Shown in pieces: positions 1 through 8,798 of a DNA stretch of 64,000 bases. This DNA comes from Burkholderia sp. WSM2232 (lineage in GTDB: Bacteria > Pseudomonadota > Gammaproteobacteria > Burkholderiales > Burkholderiaceae): NCBI RefSeq assembly GCF_000472545.1, contig NZ_AWZV01000004.1:361074-425073 (forward strand). Reading direction: 5' to 3'. Below the pieces are notes generated by a model that searched no databases, had not been told where the DNA came from, and was given only the letters and a program-made list of their open reading frames with translations. The position numbers were made by a program, and so were the translations under genes. The first letter of the stretch is position 1; the number at the start of each line of letters is the position of its first letter.

Positions 1-266
1 ATCTGCTCGTGGTTGGCGCGCATGGCCTCATGGCCCTGCTTCATGGTGTCGAGCGCGGCTTGCCACTGCTTCTCCTGGTCTGCGTTCAGCTTCAACTGGT
101 CATGCAGTTGCGTGAGCTCCTTCATGAAGTGGCCATGCCAAGCGCCCGGGCCGCCGGGGCCCCCGTGGGCCTCGTGAGCGGGTTGGGCGGCATAGGCCGC
201 GCCCGCGCCAATGGCGAGAGCGGTGGCGGCAACGGCGAGGGCGCGCGAGATTTTTCTGGTGGACAT
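1..266 (-). CDS. Spy/CpxP-like periplasmic protein (3' end cut by window edge)
   Basis: The gene reads leftwards off the window edge, so only about 88 N-terminal codons are visible. It starts with ATG behind AAGGAG at a 6-nt spacing. Residues 1-26 form a Sec signal peptide (basic start, Ala-rich core, AYA cleavage site). The mature part begins His/Gly-rich, then has a helical segment with LNADQEKQW, which fits the LTxxQ pattern of the Spy/CpxP family of small periplasmic envelope-stress proteins. It is divergent from a two-component pair, the same arrangement as cpxP-cpxRA in enterics. The family is inferred from a partial sequence; another LTxxQ-type metal-binding periplasmic protein is the alternative. 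Confidence 0.7.
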   Translation of the reverse strand, partial: MSTRKISRALAVAATALAIGAGAAYAAQPAHEAHGGPGGPGAWHGHFMKELTQLHDQLKLNADQEKQWQAALDTMKQGHEAMRANHEQ

Positions 267-364
267 ATAAGGCTCCTTGTAATGGAATAGCCGACGATGC
301 ATCCGATCCAGGCGGCGGCGTGCATTCGGTAAGACACAGCGTAGAGAACTGCGCCGGTCCCTGT

Positions 365-429
365 GTTACGCGGCCTCGCACCGCTATTACGGCCCATTAC
401 GCGCAGCTTTCACCGTAACACCCGGTAAC
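365..429. promoter_or_regulatory. Array of 10-bp-phased pentamers between divergent stress genes (candidate response-regulator sites)
   Basis: The 218-bp divergent region holds GTAAC at 415 and 425 (GTAAC-N5-GTAAC on the plus strand) and ATTAC at 386 and 396 (GTAAT-N5-GTAAT on the minus strand), plus a single GTTAC at 365. Direct repeats one helical turn apart are the usual site form for OmpR-family regulators, and GTAAA-N5-GTAAA is the known E. coli CpxR box. One pair faces each divergent gene, so autoregulation plus control of the Spy-like gene is inferred. Confidence 0.55.
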
Positions 430-484
430 CCTTGAGGCCGGCTTGAAATCGAAAACCGCCCGTGCCGCGCGTTAAACTTCATTC

Positions 485-1210
485 ATGGCTACTCAAATAC
501 TTGTTGTCGACGACGACGTCGAATTGCGCGATCTCCTGCGCGACTATCTGGCCCGCCAGGGCATCGAGGTTTCGGTGCTGCACGACGCGGGCTCGCTCGA
601 GCGCAGGCTGGAGCGCGAGCGTCCCGATCTGATCGTGCTCGATCTGATGATGCCGGGCGTGGACGGGCTCACCGCATTGCGCAAGCTGCGCGCTTCGGGT
701 GACGACATCCCCGTCATCATGCTGACCGCGCGCGCGGACGACGTCGACCGTATCGTCGGTCTCGAACTGGGCGCGGACGATTACCTCGGCAAACCGTTCA
801 ACCCGCGCGAGCTGCTCGCGCGCGTGCAGGCGGTCCTGCGTCGGCGCCGCACGCTGCCCTCGGCGGCGGCGCCCGAGCAGCGCGAACCGTTCAGCTTCGG
901 CCGCTTCACGCTGGACTTCCAGTCGCGCACGCTGCATCTGGAAGACAAACCGCTCACGCTGTCAGGCAGCGAGTTCGCGCTGCTCAAAATTTTCGTCAAT
1001 CACCCGATGCGCACGCTGACGCGCGAGCGTCTGCTCGAGCTGCTGCACGGTCCCGAATACGACGGCACTGACCGCGGCATCGACGTTCAGGTGTGGCGTC
1101 TGCGCCGCATTCTCGAAACGGACCCGTCCACGCCGCGCTTCATTCAGACGGTGCGCGGGCGGGGCTACGTGTTCGTGCCCGACGGCGAACAGCATGCGCC
1201 GGCCCATTGA
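485..1210 (+). CDS. OmpR-family response regulator (CpxR-like position)
   Basis: 241 residues. Residues 1-120 are a receiver domain with acidic residues D9-D11, phospho-acceptor D53 in VLDLMMPG, and K103 in LGKPF. Residues ~135-235 are an OmpR-type winged helix (LTRERLLELL, the IDVQVWRLRR recognition helix, TVRGRGYVF). It is a cytoplasmic transcription factor activated by the histidine kinase encoded next, whose ATG lies inside this gene (17-bp overlap), so the two are translationally coupled. The repeats upstream fit OmpR-family binding sites. The target genes are inferred only from neighbours; assignment as a true CpxR ortholog is not proven. Confidence 0.92.
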   Translation: MATQILVVDDDVELRDLLRDYLARQGIEVSVLHDAGSLERRLERERPDLIVLDLMMPGVDGLTALRKLRASGDDIPVIMLTARADDVDRIVGLELGADDYLGKPFNPRELLARVQAVLRRRRTLPSAAAPEQREPFSFGRFTLDFQSRTLHLEDKPLTLSGSEFALLKIFVNHPMRTLTRERLLELLHGPEYDGTDRGIDVQVWRLRRILETDPSTPRFIQTVRGRGYVFVPDGEQHAPAH

Positions 1211-2510
1211 TTCACTGTTTGGGCGGCTGGCGTTGCTGGTCGTCGCGGTGTTGCTGCTGTCGCATTTCGCGTGGTACGCGCTCATGCGTCTCGAGCGCAG
1301 CCAGTTGCAGACCCGCTACGCCGTCGAGGAAGCGACTTTTCTCGTCGATGCGGTGCGCCAGCACGTGGCCCGCAACCCGGACCAGCCGCTGCCGTCACGC
1401 GTGAAACTTGTGGACCCGGCGAGCCCCGAGGTGCCGCCCGAAATGCCGGACATGCCGCCGCCGCTCGAGCGTTTCATTGAAGACGCACGCGACCGTATGC
1501 CGTCCGGCACCCAGGTGCGCGTCGGTTTGCCGGGGCGTCCGCCCACGCTGTGGGTGCGCGCGCCCACGGACCGCAGCTGGATCGTCGTGCCGGTGCAGCC
1601 GCTGCGGCCGCCGCGCTCGCTCGACCGCACCGTGCTGTGGCTCGTCATCATCTTCTCGTTCGCGGTAATGGCGGCGCTTTTTGCCGCATGGGCGTTGCAG
1701 CAGCCGTTGCGCTCGCTCGCGCAGGCGGTGGCGCGCTTCGGCCGCGGCCTGCCGGTGCCGCCGGTGCCCGAACGCGGGCCGCGCGAGTTGCGCCAATTGA
1801 CACATGGCTTCAATCAGATGGTGCAGGAAGTCGCGCGTACGGAAAATGACCGCGCGGTGATGCTCGCGGGCGTCGCGCACGATCTGAAGACGCCGCTTGC
1901 GCGTCTTCGGCTGCGCGCCGAAATGATGGACGAAGCGAAGATGCGCGACGGCGTGGTGCGCGATGTCGATTCGATGACCCACATCGTCGAGCAATTCCTC
2001 GTGTTCGCGCATGACGGCGCCGACCGCAGCGAAGCCGTCGAAGTGGACGCGCAATGCGAGCGGGTGGTGCGCAGCTATCGCGCGGTGGCCGCCGGTGCCG
2101 CGACCGTCCACACGGAGTTGCGCGCCGGCCCGGGCTTTCTGCTGCCCGCGGCCACGCTCGACCGGATTCTGTCGAACCTGCTCGACAATGCGCATGCGTA
2201 CGGTGCGCCGCCCATTGTCGTTGCCACCGCGCGCACCGCGCAGGGCTTCACACTGTCAGTGAGCGACAACGGCAAGGGCATTGCCGCACAAGACCTCGTC
2301 AATGCAAGCCGGCCCTTCGTGCGGCTCGATCCGGCGCGCGGCGGCAATGGCCATAGCGGCCTTGGCCTCGCCATCGTCGAGCGGCTGGTGCGGCGCGCCG
2401 GGGGCGAGTGGGAGATCGGCAACCACGAAGGCCGAGGCTTGCGCGTCCTGATGAGCTTTCCGCTTTCCGCGCTGCCTCAGGCGCGGGCCGCGTCGGAAAC
2501 CGTCTGGTAG
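1194..2510 (+). CDS. Membrane sensor histidine kinase, partner of the upstream response regulator
   Basis: 438 residues. TM1 is at ~11-31, a periplasmic sensor of ~110 residues rich in Pro follows, TM2 is at ~146-168, then a HAMP linker, the H-box AGVAHDLKTPLARL with phospho-acceptor H229, an N-box (LSNLLDNAH), and G boxes (SDNGKGIA, GLGLAIVERL). All kinase motifs are intact. It autophosphorylates in response to an envelope signal and passes phosphate to the OmpR-family partner. Length and layout are close to enteric CpxA/EnvZ-type kinases; the divergent Spy-like gene favours an envelope-stress signal, but the real ligand is unknown. No clear terminator separates it from the convergent small gene at 2561. 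Confidence 0.92.
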   Translation: MRRPIDSLFGRLALLVVAVLLLSHFAWYALMRLERSQLQTRYAVEEATFLVDAVRQHVARNPDQPLPSRVKLVDPASPEVPPEMPDMPPPLERFIEDARDRMPSGTQVRVGLPGRPPTLWVRAPTDRSWIVVPVQPLRPPRSLDRTVLWLVIIFSFAVMAALFAAWALQQPLRSLAQAVARFGRGLPVPPVPERGPRELRQLTHGFNQMVQEVARTENDRAVMLAGVAHDLKTPLARLRLRAEMMDEAKMRDGVVRDVDSMTHIVEQFLVFAHDGADRSEAVEVDAQCERVVRSYRAVAAGAATVHTELRAGPGFLLPAATLDRILSNLLDNAHAYGAPPIVVATARTAQGFTLSVSDNGKGIAAQDLVNASRPFVRLDPARGGNGHSGLGLAIVERLVRRAGGEWEIGNHEGRGLRVLMSFPLSALPQARAASETVW

Positions 2511-2560
2511 ATGGGCTGCAGGCGCGGTGTTGCGGCGCGCCTGGCTCCAGTCGCAGAACA

Positions 2561-2827
2561 CTAGTCGGAGAACAGCGTGTTCAGCGCATTCGCCGCTTCG
2601 CTATCCACGGTGTTCCACGTCACGCTTTCGGCCTCGAATATGTAGTGGGTCGTGTATTTGCCAAGGCGCGTGAGGATCTCCTCCTGAATGACTTCGGGCG
2701 CGACCTCCAGCTTCAGATACCACGCGGTGGAAGACAGCCGCGTCTGAAACGCGCCGTACTCGGCCAGCAGATGATCGAATGCGTCAGCATCCTGATCGCG
2801 GCACACAATGACCAGATTTCCCTTCAT
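2561..2827 (-). CDS. Small conserved-type hypothetical protein
   Basis: 88 residues, acidic, no signal peptide or membrane segment. It starts with ATG preceded by GGGAG. Alternating short strands and helices (MKGNLVIVCRDQDADAFDHLL, then an alpha-beta second half) would fit a small ferredoxin-like alpha/beta fold, but this is only an impression. The gene is convergent with the kinase and follows the cyclase gene in the same orientation with a ~110-bp gap. I do not recognise the family and assign no function. Confidence 0.65.
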   Translation of the reverse strand: MKGNLVIVCRDQDADAFDHLLAEYGAFQTRLSSTAWYLKLEVAPEVIQEEILTRLGKYTTHYIFEAESVTWNTVDSEAANALNTLFSD

Positions 2828-2938
2828 GCAAATCTCCCGTTAAAGCGGTAGCGACAACTCGAGTCAGTGCCGATCATACCTGCCTCGTCGGGGAAGGCTC
2901 GAAGTCCTGGCTTGCGCTGGGTGAGAAGGGGGCGTTCG

Positions 2939-4630
2939 CTACCAGACGTTCGCGACCGTGCGTGCGGGCGGGGCGGTGTCGTCGGGAGGCAGGGCTTCGG
3001 TGCGGTCGCGTCCGCCGGTCTTCGCCGCGTAGAGTGCCATGTCGGCGCGGCTCATGATCCGCTCCGGCAGGTCGTCGACGGCAAGCTCGGTAATGCCGAT
3101 GCTCACGCTCAGCGTCACGGAGGCCGGCAGCTTCGACGACGGCACCGCTTTCAGACGCAAACGCAGGCGCTCGACTACTTCGCGGCCGCCGGCAAGGTCG
3201 GTGGCCGGCAGCAGCAACCCGAATTCTTCGCCGCCGAGCCGGCCGATCGCATCGGCGCCGCGCAGTTCCGCGCGGCAGGTGTCGACGAAATGTTCGAGCG
3301 CGCGGTCGCCGGCGGCATGGCCGAAGCGGTCATTGATCTGCTTGAAGTGATCGAGGTCGGCAATCGCCATGCACAGCGGCTGGTTGCCGAGATGCGCGCG
3401 GTCGATCTCGTGACGCAGCAAGTCGAGGAAGTAGCGGCGCGACAGCGCTCCCGTCAGCGCGTCGTGCCGCGCCTCCGCCGAAAGCAGCGTATTGGCCGAT
3501 TGCAACTGCTCCGCGAGATCGCGTGTGGCTCGATGATGGCGCCGCTCGCGCACATACGACACGGTGATCACCCACGCGAGCGCCACGGTGCCCGCCAGCG
3601 TCAGGAACACCAGCAGATGGTCGCGCTTATGGTTGCGCAGCAGTTCGGGCCAGGCGGAAAGCGGCTCGACGAGATGCGCCGAGAGCCCGGAGTTCAGGCC
3701 GCTGCGCGTCTGATACAGCGACGGCCCCGGCTGCCCGGCGGAGCCGAACAATTGCCCGGCCGTGGCGGCGGACACCCACGGCGCCTGTTCGCGCACCTGG
3801 GTATCGACACGGATCTGGATGTCCGGGAATCCGTCGCGGCGATAGGTCACGTTGCGCTCGGCAACACTCATCTTCGCGACGCGTGAGTTGGGCAGAGCGT
3901 GGCCTTCGAGCTTGCTGTCGTGCGCCATGATGACGACGCCGTTGTCGTCGGCGACGAACGTGCCGGCATGCGCGACCCAGTGGCGCAGCCGCGCGATCCC
4001 CACCTTGGCGACGACCGCGCCCGCCAGCTCCCCGTCGGCGTAGACCGGCACTGCGATGAAGATGCCCGGTTCGCCGGTCGTGCGCCCCACGCCATAGGTC
4101 TCCGAGAACGCGCCGAGCAGAGCTTTGGTCAGATAGGCGCGCACTCGCATGTCGATGCCCAGGAAGGAACTGCGCGGCGCCTGCGGATCGCCGCGGACAT
4201 CGCTCGAGGCCACGCAGATGCCGTTGGCATTTACGAGCCATACCTGGTCGAGTCCGGAGAAGCCTTGGGCGCGGTGCAGGAAGGTGCTCACGGGACCCAT
4301 GCGCGGGTCCTTCTGCAACGCTGCACGCAGGGCGGGTTCCGTCGCCCCGCTGTTCGCGGCATAATTCCGGGATTGCACCAGCGCGCGCTGGATCACGTCC
4401 ATCTCGGCCATCGTGGCGGGGATGGCCCGCGACATGGCAAGGTCGCTTGCGATCACCTCTGCCATGTTGTCGACGATCGAGGCGGCCATCTGACGTTGCG
4501 CGTGCAACGCCGCCGCGAGCTCTTGCTGTACCATCCGGTCCGCGACCATGCCGGCGACGAACCAGCAAGCCAGTACGATCAGCATGAAGCCGATCGGGCC
4601 CGTTGCGTGGCGCAAGGTTGTCCTGTTCAT
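2939..4630 (-). CDS. Membrane diguanylate cyclase with periplasmic Cache-type sensor
   Basis: About 563 residues from the ATG at 4630, which has AGAGGG just upstream; an in-frame ATG 30 bp further upstream lacks one. TM1 (~14-30) and TM2 (~338-358) flank a ~300-residue periplasmic region of dCache type. The C-terminal GGDEF domain has the active-site variant GGEEF and, five residues before it, RGAD, an intact RxxD inhibitory I-site, so c-di-GMP production with product feedback is expected. The metal-binding DLDHFKQIND and DALTGALSRR motifs are present. It is a single gene with no clear operon partner. Confidence 0.92.
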   Translation of the reverse strand: MNRTTLRHATGPIGFMLIVLACWFVAGMVADRMVQQELAAALHAQRQMAASIVDNMAEVIASDLAMSRAIPATMAEMDVIQRALVQSRNYAANSGATEPALRAALQKDPRMGPVSTFLHRAQGFSGLDQVWLVNANGICVASSDVRGDPQAPRSSFLGIDMRVRAYLTKALLGAFSETYGVGRTTGEPGIFIAVPVYADGELAGAVVAKVGIARLRHWVAHAGTFVADDNGVVIMAHDSKLEGHALPNSRVAKMSVAERNVTYRRDGFPDIQIRVDTQVREQAPWVSAATAGQLFGSAGQPGPSLYQTRSGLNSGLSAHLVEPLSAWPELLRNHKRDHLLVFLTLAGTVALAWVITVSYVRERRHHRATRDLAEQLQSANTLLSAEARHDALTGALSRRYFLDLLRHEIDRAHLGNQPLCMAIADLDHFKQINDRFGHAAGDRALEHFVDTCRAELRGADAIGRLGGEEFGLLLPATDLAGGREVVERLRLRLKAVPSSKLPASVTLSVSIGITELAVDDLPERIMSRADMALYAAKTGGRDRTEALPPDDTAPPARTVANVW

Positions 4631-5129
4631 CGACCCTCTGATCCGTCTGGCTGGAGACATGCAACTAGCTTATTCGTGGCAGCCCCGCGGCGCTACGTTG
4701 CCCCGCGTTTCGCTCGGGGTCGCGCTGTCCGGTTGTCTGCTGTTATTGCAGTGCACGGTGGCAAGCCCCCGCAGCGGGCCAGGGTAAAACCACCAGCACA
4801 GGTGCATCTTTGAGAATTTTAACCGTCATGGGGCCAGGGGGCACCGTTATTGTTGGGCCATGAAATTCGGATTGTCTGCACCCATCAGGCTTTTAACGGC
4901 AACCGCGCTGGTTTCTTGATGTTGTAGCCGGTTGCGCGAGGCGGCCAACACACTCGCAGTACGGGCGCAAGCTGCTTGCTGCCGCGATCGCACGGGGCAG
5001 CGGCAAGGCAGAAAGCCTGCGGCATCGCGAGCCGTGTTCGGCACAAGGCCACTGTCAGGCCATTGCGGGCCCGTTGTCAGCCGGCCGTTGCAAGAGGCTG
5101 TGAATTGCCGTCAATGGTTGTGCCTGAAA

Positions 5130-5281
5130 CGTAGGATGGTGTAGTGTCGTGCCGTCCAAAACAAAGGAAAGCTCGCCAGCCTACGGGCGGCGCCTGCGGC
5201 GACAGGACTCTGGCTTGACGAATGAGGTCCCGGGCGGCGTGCCCAGCGGCGCTTCAATTGCCGGTCCCCATGTCTCCTACG
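5130..5281 (+). promoter_or_regulatory. Possible structured leader RNA in a ~780-bp gap before the ABC transporter
   Basis: The gap 4631-5413 holds no convincing gene. Its last third can fold: CGTAGGA (5130) is the exact complement of TCCTACG (5275), closing a segment with GCCAG/CTGGC (5175/5210), CCTG/CAGG (5193/5203), GGGC/GCCC (5232/5241) and CGGC/GCCG (5247/5260) stems. A closing stem around a multi-branched core is the layout of many riboswitches, but I recognise no known consensus (TPP, cobalamin, yybP-ykoY, guanidine classes checked by eye). Pairings this short can arise by chance. Confidence 0.25.
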
Positions 5282-5413
5282 CTAACGATTTACCGCGCAT
5301 ACGCGTTTTGCCATGCCTGATTTCCGCTTTCCGGACCGATCTTCAGACCGCTGTGCGGCAACCGCTGCCTCCTTCGTGCGTTTGAACGCCTGTATAGATA
5401 AGGAGTGGGCCTG

Positions 5414-7165
5414 ATGGATTTCAGCTTCGACCTGAAGCGCACCGCCAATGCGTCGGCATGGCGGGTGCTGCCCAATCGCTGGGACTTCGTCGCGTTCCCG
5501 CTCATCATCTGCATCATCGCGATGGCCGCGATCGGCTTTCACGAAACGCTCGCGCCGATGTCCACACTGAAGACCCAGACGATCTCGCTCGACCCGGCGA
5601 ATCTGCCGGAGTATGCGATGCGCACGACATTGCGCATGCTCGCGGCCATGGTCGCGTCGCTGATCTTTACGCTGGTCTACGGCACGCTCGCCGCCAAGAG
5701 CCGCCGCGCGGGCCTCGTGCTGGTGCCGATTCTCGACATCCTGCAGTCGGTGCCGGTGCTCGGCTACATCTCCTTCACGGTCACGTTCTTTCTCGCGCTC
5801 TTTCCGGGGCGCGTGCTGGGCGCCGAACTCGCCGCGATCTTCGCGATCTTCACGAGCCAGGCCTGGAACATGACGTTCAGCTTCTATCAGTCGCTGCGCA
5901 CGGTGCCGCGCGACCTCGACGAAGTCTCGCGGGGCTTTCACCTGACGTCGTGGCAGCGCTTCTGGAAGCTCGAAGTACCGTTCTCGATGCCCGGCCTCAT
6001 CTGGAACATGATGATGTCGATGTCCGGCGGCTGGTTCTTCGTGGTCGCTTCGGAGGCAATCACCGTCGGCAACCGCAACATTACGCTGCCCGGCATTGGC
6101 GCCTATCTCGCGCATGCGATCACCGAGAAGAACCTGCATGCCATCGGCTGGGTGATCCTCGCAATGACCGTCGTGATTCTCGCGTACGACCAGTTCCTGT
6201 TCCGCCCGCTGGTGGCCTGGGCCGACAAGTTCCGCATGGAGAACACGAGTTCCGGCGACGCGCCCGAGTCGTGGCTGCTCGACCTGATCCGCCGCACACG
6301 GCTGATTCATCGGCTACTGGTGCCGCTTGGCTGGATGTTCGCGAAGGCCGCGCGGGTGCCGTTGCGCATGCCCGCGCTGCGAGGGCCGCGCTTCCAGATT
6401 CCGCAAATCCAGAAGAGCTCGCGCGTCGGCGACATGGTGTGGGGCGCGCTCGTGCTGATCGGCACGGTCTATGTGGTGTACCGCGTGTTCATCTACGTGC
6501 GCACCGGCGTGTCGCTCGACGAAGTCGGCCACGTGGTTCTGCTTGGCCTCATCACGCTGCTGCGCGTGGTGCTGCTGATCGCGCTGGCGTCGGTGATCTG
6601 GGTGCCGGTCGGCGTGCTGATCGGCCTGCGCCCGGCGCTCGCCGAGAAGATCCAGCCGCTCGCGCAGTTTCTCGCCGCGTTTCCGGCCAATCTGCTGTTT
6701 CCGGTGTTCGTCATCGCAATCGTGCGTTTCGACCTGAATCCGGACGTGTGGCTCTCGCCGCTGATCGTGCTCGGCACCCAGTGGTATATCCTGTTCAACG
6801 TGATTGCCGGCGCGACGTCGTATCCGAACGACTATCGCGAAGCGGCCAGGAATTTCCACATCCGCGGCTGGCAATGGTGGCGTCAGGCCATGTTGCCGGG
6901 CATCTTCCCGTACTACGTGACTGGTGCGATCACCGCGTCGGGCGGCGCGTGGAACGCGAGCATCGTCGCGGAGTTCGTGCAGTGGGGCGACACGAAGGTG
7001 GCCGCGCACGGCCTGGGCGCCTACATCGCGCAGTCCACGGCGGCAGGCGATTATCCGAAGATCATTGTGGGGATCGCGGTGATGTCGCTGTTCGTGACGC
7101 TGTTCAACCGCCTGTTGTGGCGTCCGATGTACGCGTACGCGGAAGCGAGGCTGCGGCTGGACTGA
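5414..7165 (+). CDS. NitT/TauT-type ABC transporter, fused double permease
   Basis: 583 residues from the ATG at 5414, which sits 8 nt after AAGGAG; an in-frame GTG at 5405 overlaps that site and is unlikely. Two homologous permease halves are fused, each with an EAA-type loop that docks the ATPase: VSRGFHLTSWQRFWKLEVP in the first and AARNFHIRGWQWWRQAMLP in the second. About 12 membrane segments are expected. It forms the inner-membrane channel with the ATPase encoded 90 bp downstream. Nitrate, sulfonate or bicarbonate-like substrates are typical of the family, but no substrate-binding protein is nearby, so the substrate is unknown. Confidence 0.9.
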   Translation: MDFSFDLKRTANASAWRVLPNRWDFVAFPLIICIIAMAAIGFHETLAPMSTLKTQTISLDPANLPEYAMRTTLRMLAAMVASLIFTLVYGTLAAKSRRAGLVLVPILDILQSVPVLGYISFTVTFFLALFPGRVLGAELAAIFAIFTSQAWNMTFSFYQSLRTVPRDLDEVSRGFHLTSWQRFWKLEVPFSMPGLIWNMMMSMSGGWFFVVASEAITVGNRNITLPGIGAYLAHAITEKNLHAIGWVILAMTVVILAYDQFLFRPLVAWADKFRMENTSSGDAPESWLLDLIRRTRLIHRLLVPLGWMFAKAARVPLRMPALRGPRFQIPQIQKSSRVGDMVWGALVLIGTVYVVYRVFIYVRTGVSLDEVGHVVLLGLITLLRVVLLIALASVIWVPVGVLIGLRPALAEKIQPLAQFLAAFPANLLFPVFVIAIVRFDLNPDVWLSPLIVLGTQWYILFNVIAGATSYPNDYREAARNFHIRGWQWWRQAMLPGIFPYYVTGAITASGGAWNASIVAEFVQWGDTKVAAHGLGAYIAQSTAAGDYPKIIVGIAVMSLFVTLFNRLLWRPMYAYAEARLRLD

Positions 7166-7255
7166 GGCCCCGGCCCGTGCCGTTTTGCGCCGGACCCCGC
7201 GTGAGCAGAAGACCGGGCGGCCCGGCGTTTTCCTGAGAATTGAAGGCATAACGCG

Positions 7256-8602
7256 ATGCAAAATCCTAAAGCAGCCATGACCGCCGCGCCGATCCAGACG
7301 CCGCCGAAGCCGCCGCGCCTCGGCGAAGAAATACTGCGCGTCAAGGACGTGTGCCGCGGTTTCAACAAGTCGCAGGGCGAACTGCTGGTTCTCGACGACG
7401 CGAACCTGTCGCTGCGCGAAGGCGAGATAGTAGGGCTGCTCGGGCGGTCGGGCTCGGGCAAGTCGACGCTGCTGCGCATCATTGCCGGCCTGATCGAGCC
7501 GACCGACGGCGAAGTGACGTACATGGGCAAGCCGCTCGACGGTCCCGCCAAGGGCGTCGCGATGGTGTTTCAGACGTTCGCGCTGTTCCCGTGGCTGACC
7601 GTGCTGCAAAACGTGGAAGCGGGGCTCGAGGCGCAAGGCGTAGCCGCGCGCGAGCGGCGCGAACGCGCGCTCGCCGCGATCGACCTGATCGGTCTGGACG
7701 GCTTCGAGAACGCCTATCCGCGCGAGCTGTCGGGCGGCATGCGCCAGCGCGTCGGCTTTGCGCGCGCGCTGGTGGTCGATCCCACGCTGCTGCTGATGGA
7801 CGAACCGTTCTCCGCGCTCGACGTGCTGACCGCCGAAACGCTGCGTACCGACCTGCTGGACCTGTGGACGCAGGGCCGCATGCCGATCAAGGCGGTGCTG
7901 ATCGTCACCCACAACATCGAGGAAGCGGTGTTCATGTGCGACCGGATTCTGGTGTTGTCGTCGAATCCGGGCCGTGTGATCGCGGAAATCAAGGTACCGT
8001 TCAAGCATCCGCGCAATCGTCTGGACCCGGCGTTCCGGCGTCTGGTCGATGAAATCTACGCAAAGATGACCGCGCGTCAGACCGACGAGAAAACGAGGAA
8101 AGGGCTCGAACTGCACAGCTGGCTGCCGCATGTGTCGACCAACCTGATGGCCGGTCTGATCGAGACGCTCGCCGCCGCGCCGTATCACGGCCGCGCGGAC
8201 ATGCCGGAAATCGCCCGTTCGCTGCACCTGGAAGTGGACGATCTGTTTCCCGTGGCGGAAGTGCTTCAGCACCTCGGTTTCGCGGACGTGCGCGAAGGCG
8301 ATATTTTCCTCACGCCGCCCGCGCGCGTGTTCGCCGAGTTCGGCACGCAGGAGCGCAAGATGATGTTCGCCGAGCATCTGCTGCGTCACGTGCCGCTCGC
8401 CGCGCGAATCAAGAAGGTGCTGAACGAGCGCCCGGGGCACCGCGCGCCGCGCGTGCGCTTCGAGCAGGAGCTGGAGGATTTTCTGTCCGACAGCGCCGCG
8501 GAAGAAACGCTCGACGCGGTCATCAACTGGGGCCGCTACGGAGAAATTTTCTCGTATAACGACCAGACGGAAATCTTCAGCCTCGAAGACGTGGAGTCGT
8601 AA
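7256..8602 (+). CDS. ABC transporter ATPase with C-terminal AAA-associated domain
   Basis: 448 residues. Residues ~25-265 are an ABC ATPase of the NitT/TauT group: Walker A GRSGSGKST, Q-loop VFQTFALFPWLT, signature LSGGMRQR, Walker B LLLMDEPFSALD, H-switch VTHNIEEA. The remaining ~170 residues (HSWLPHVSTNLMAGLIETL onward) match the AAA-associated C-terminal domain found on a subset of these ATPases, presumably regulatory. It follows the fused permease in the same transcript and ends at a strong terminator. With no binding protein in the unit, it may use one encoded elsewhere or recognise substrate through the permease. Confidence 0.9.
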   Translation: MQNPKAAMTAAPIQTPPKPPRLGEEILRVKDVCRGFNKSQGELLVLDDANLSLREGEIVGLLGRSGSGKSTLLRIIAGLIEPTDGEVTYMGKPLDGPAKGVAMVFQTFALFPWLTVLQNVEAGLEAQGVAARERRERALAAIDLIGLDGFENAYPRELSGGMRQRVGFARALVVDPTLLLMDEPFSALDVLTAETLRTDLLDLWTQGRMPIKAVLIVTHNIEEAVFMCDRILVLSSNPGRVIAEIKVPFKHPRNRLDPAFRRLVDEIYAKMTARQTDEKTRKGLELHSWLPHVSTNLMAGLIETLAAAPYHGRADMPEIARSLHLEVDDLFPVAEVLQHLGFADVREGDIFLTPPARVFAEFGTQERKMMFAEHLLRHVPLAARIKKVLNERPGHRAPRVRFEQELEDFLSDSAAEETLDAVINWGRYGEIFSYNDQTEIFSLEDVES

Positions 8603-8645
8603 GCGCCGTGCACGTAAGCAAGCGTTCAACGCCTGGTTAACGCAG

Positions 8646-8673
8646 AACGGCAGGGGAGACCCTGCCGTTTTTT
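8646..8673 (+). terminator. Rho-independent terminator after the ABC transporter operon
   Basis: A perfect 10-bp stem (AACGGCAGGG / CCCTGCCGTT) with a GAGA tetraloop is followed by more T residues, 43 bp after the ATPase stop codon. Confidence 0.93.
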
Positions 8674-8798
8674 CGCTTGGGCCGCGCGAGCACCTGCTTG
8701 CCCCCGCCTGACTACCGTTTCATTGCCGCGCGACTGTCGTTGCGTACTGCTCGACTACCGCCTGATTCCGGCATCGGCCGCTGCGCCCCGTCGCCGGC

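Noticed and set aside
5130..5413. Known riboswitch classes (TPP, cobalamin, FMN, yybP-ykoY, guanidine I-III, c-di-GMP) in the transporter leader
   Set aside because: None of the conserved core sequences I know could be placed; only generic stems are present.
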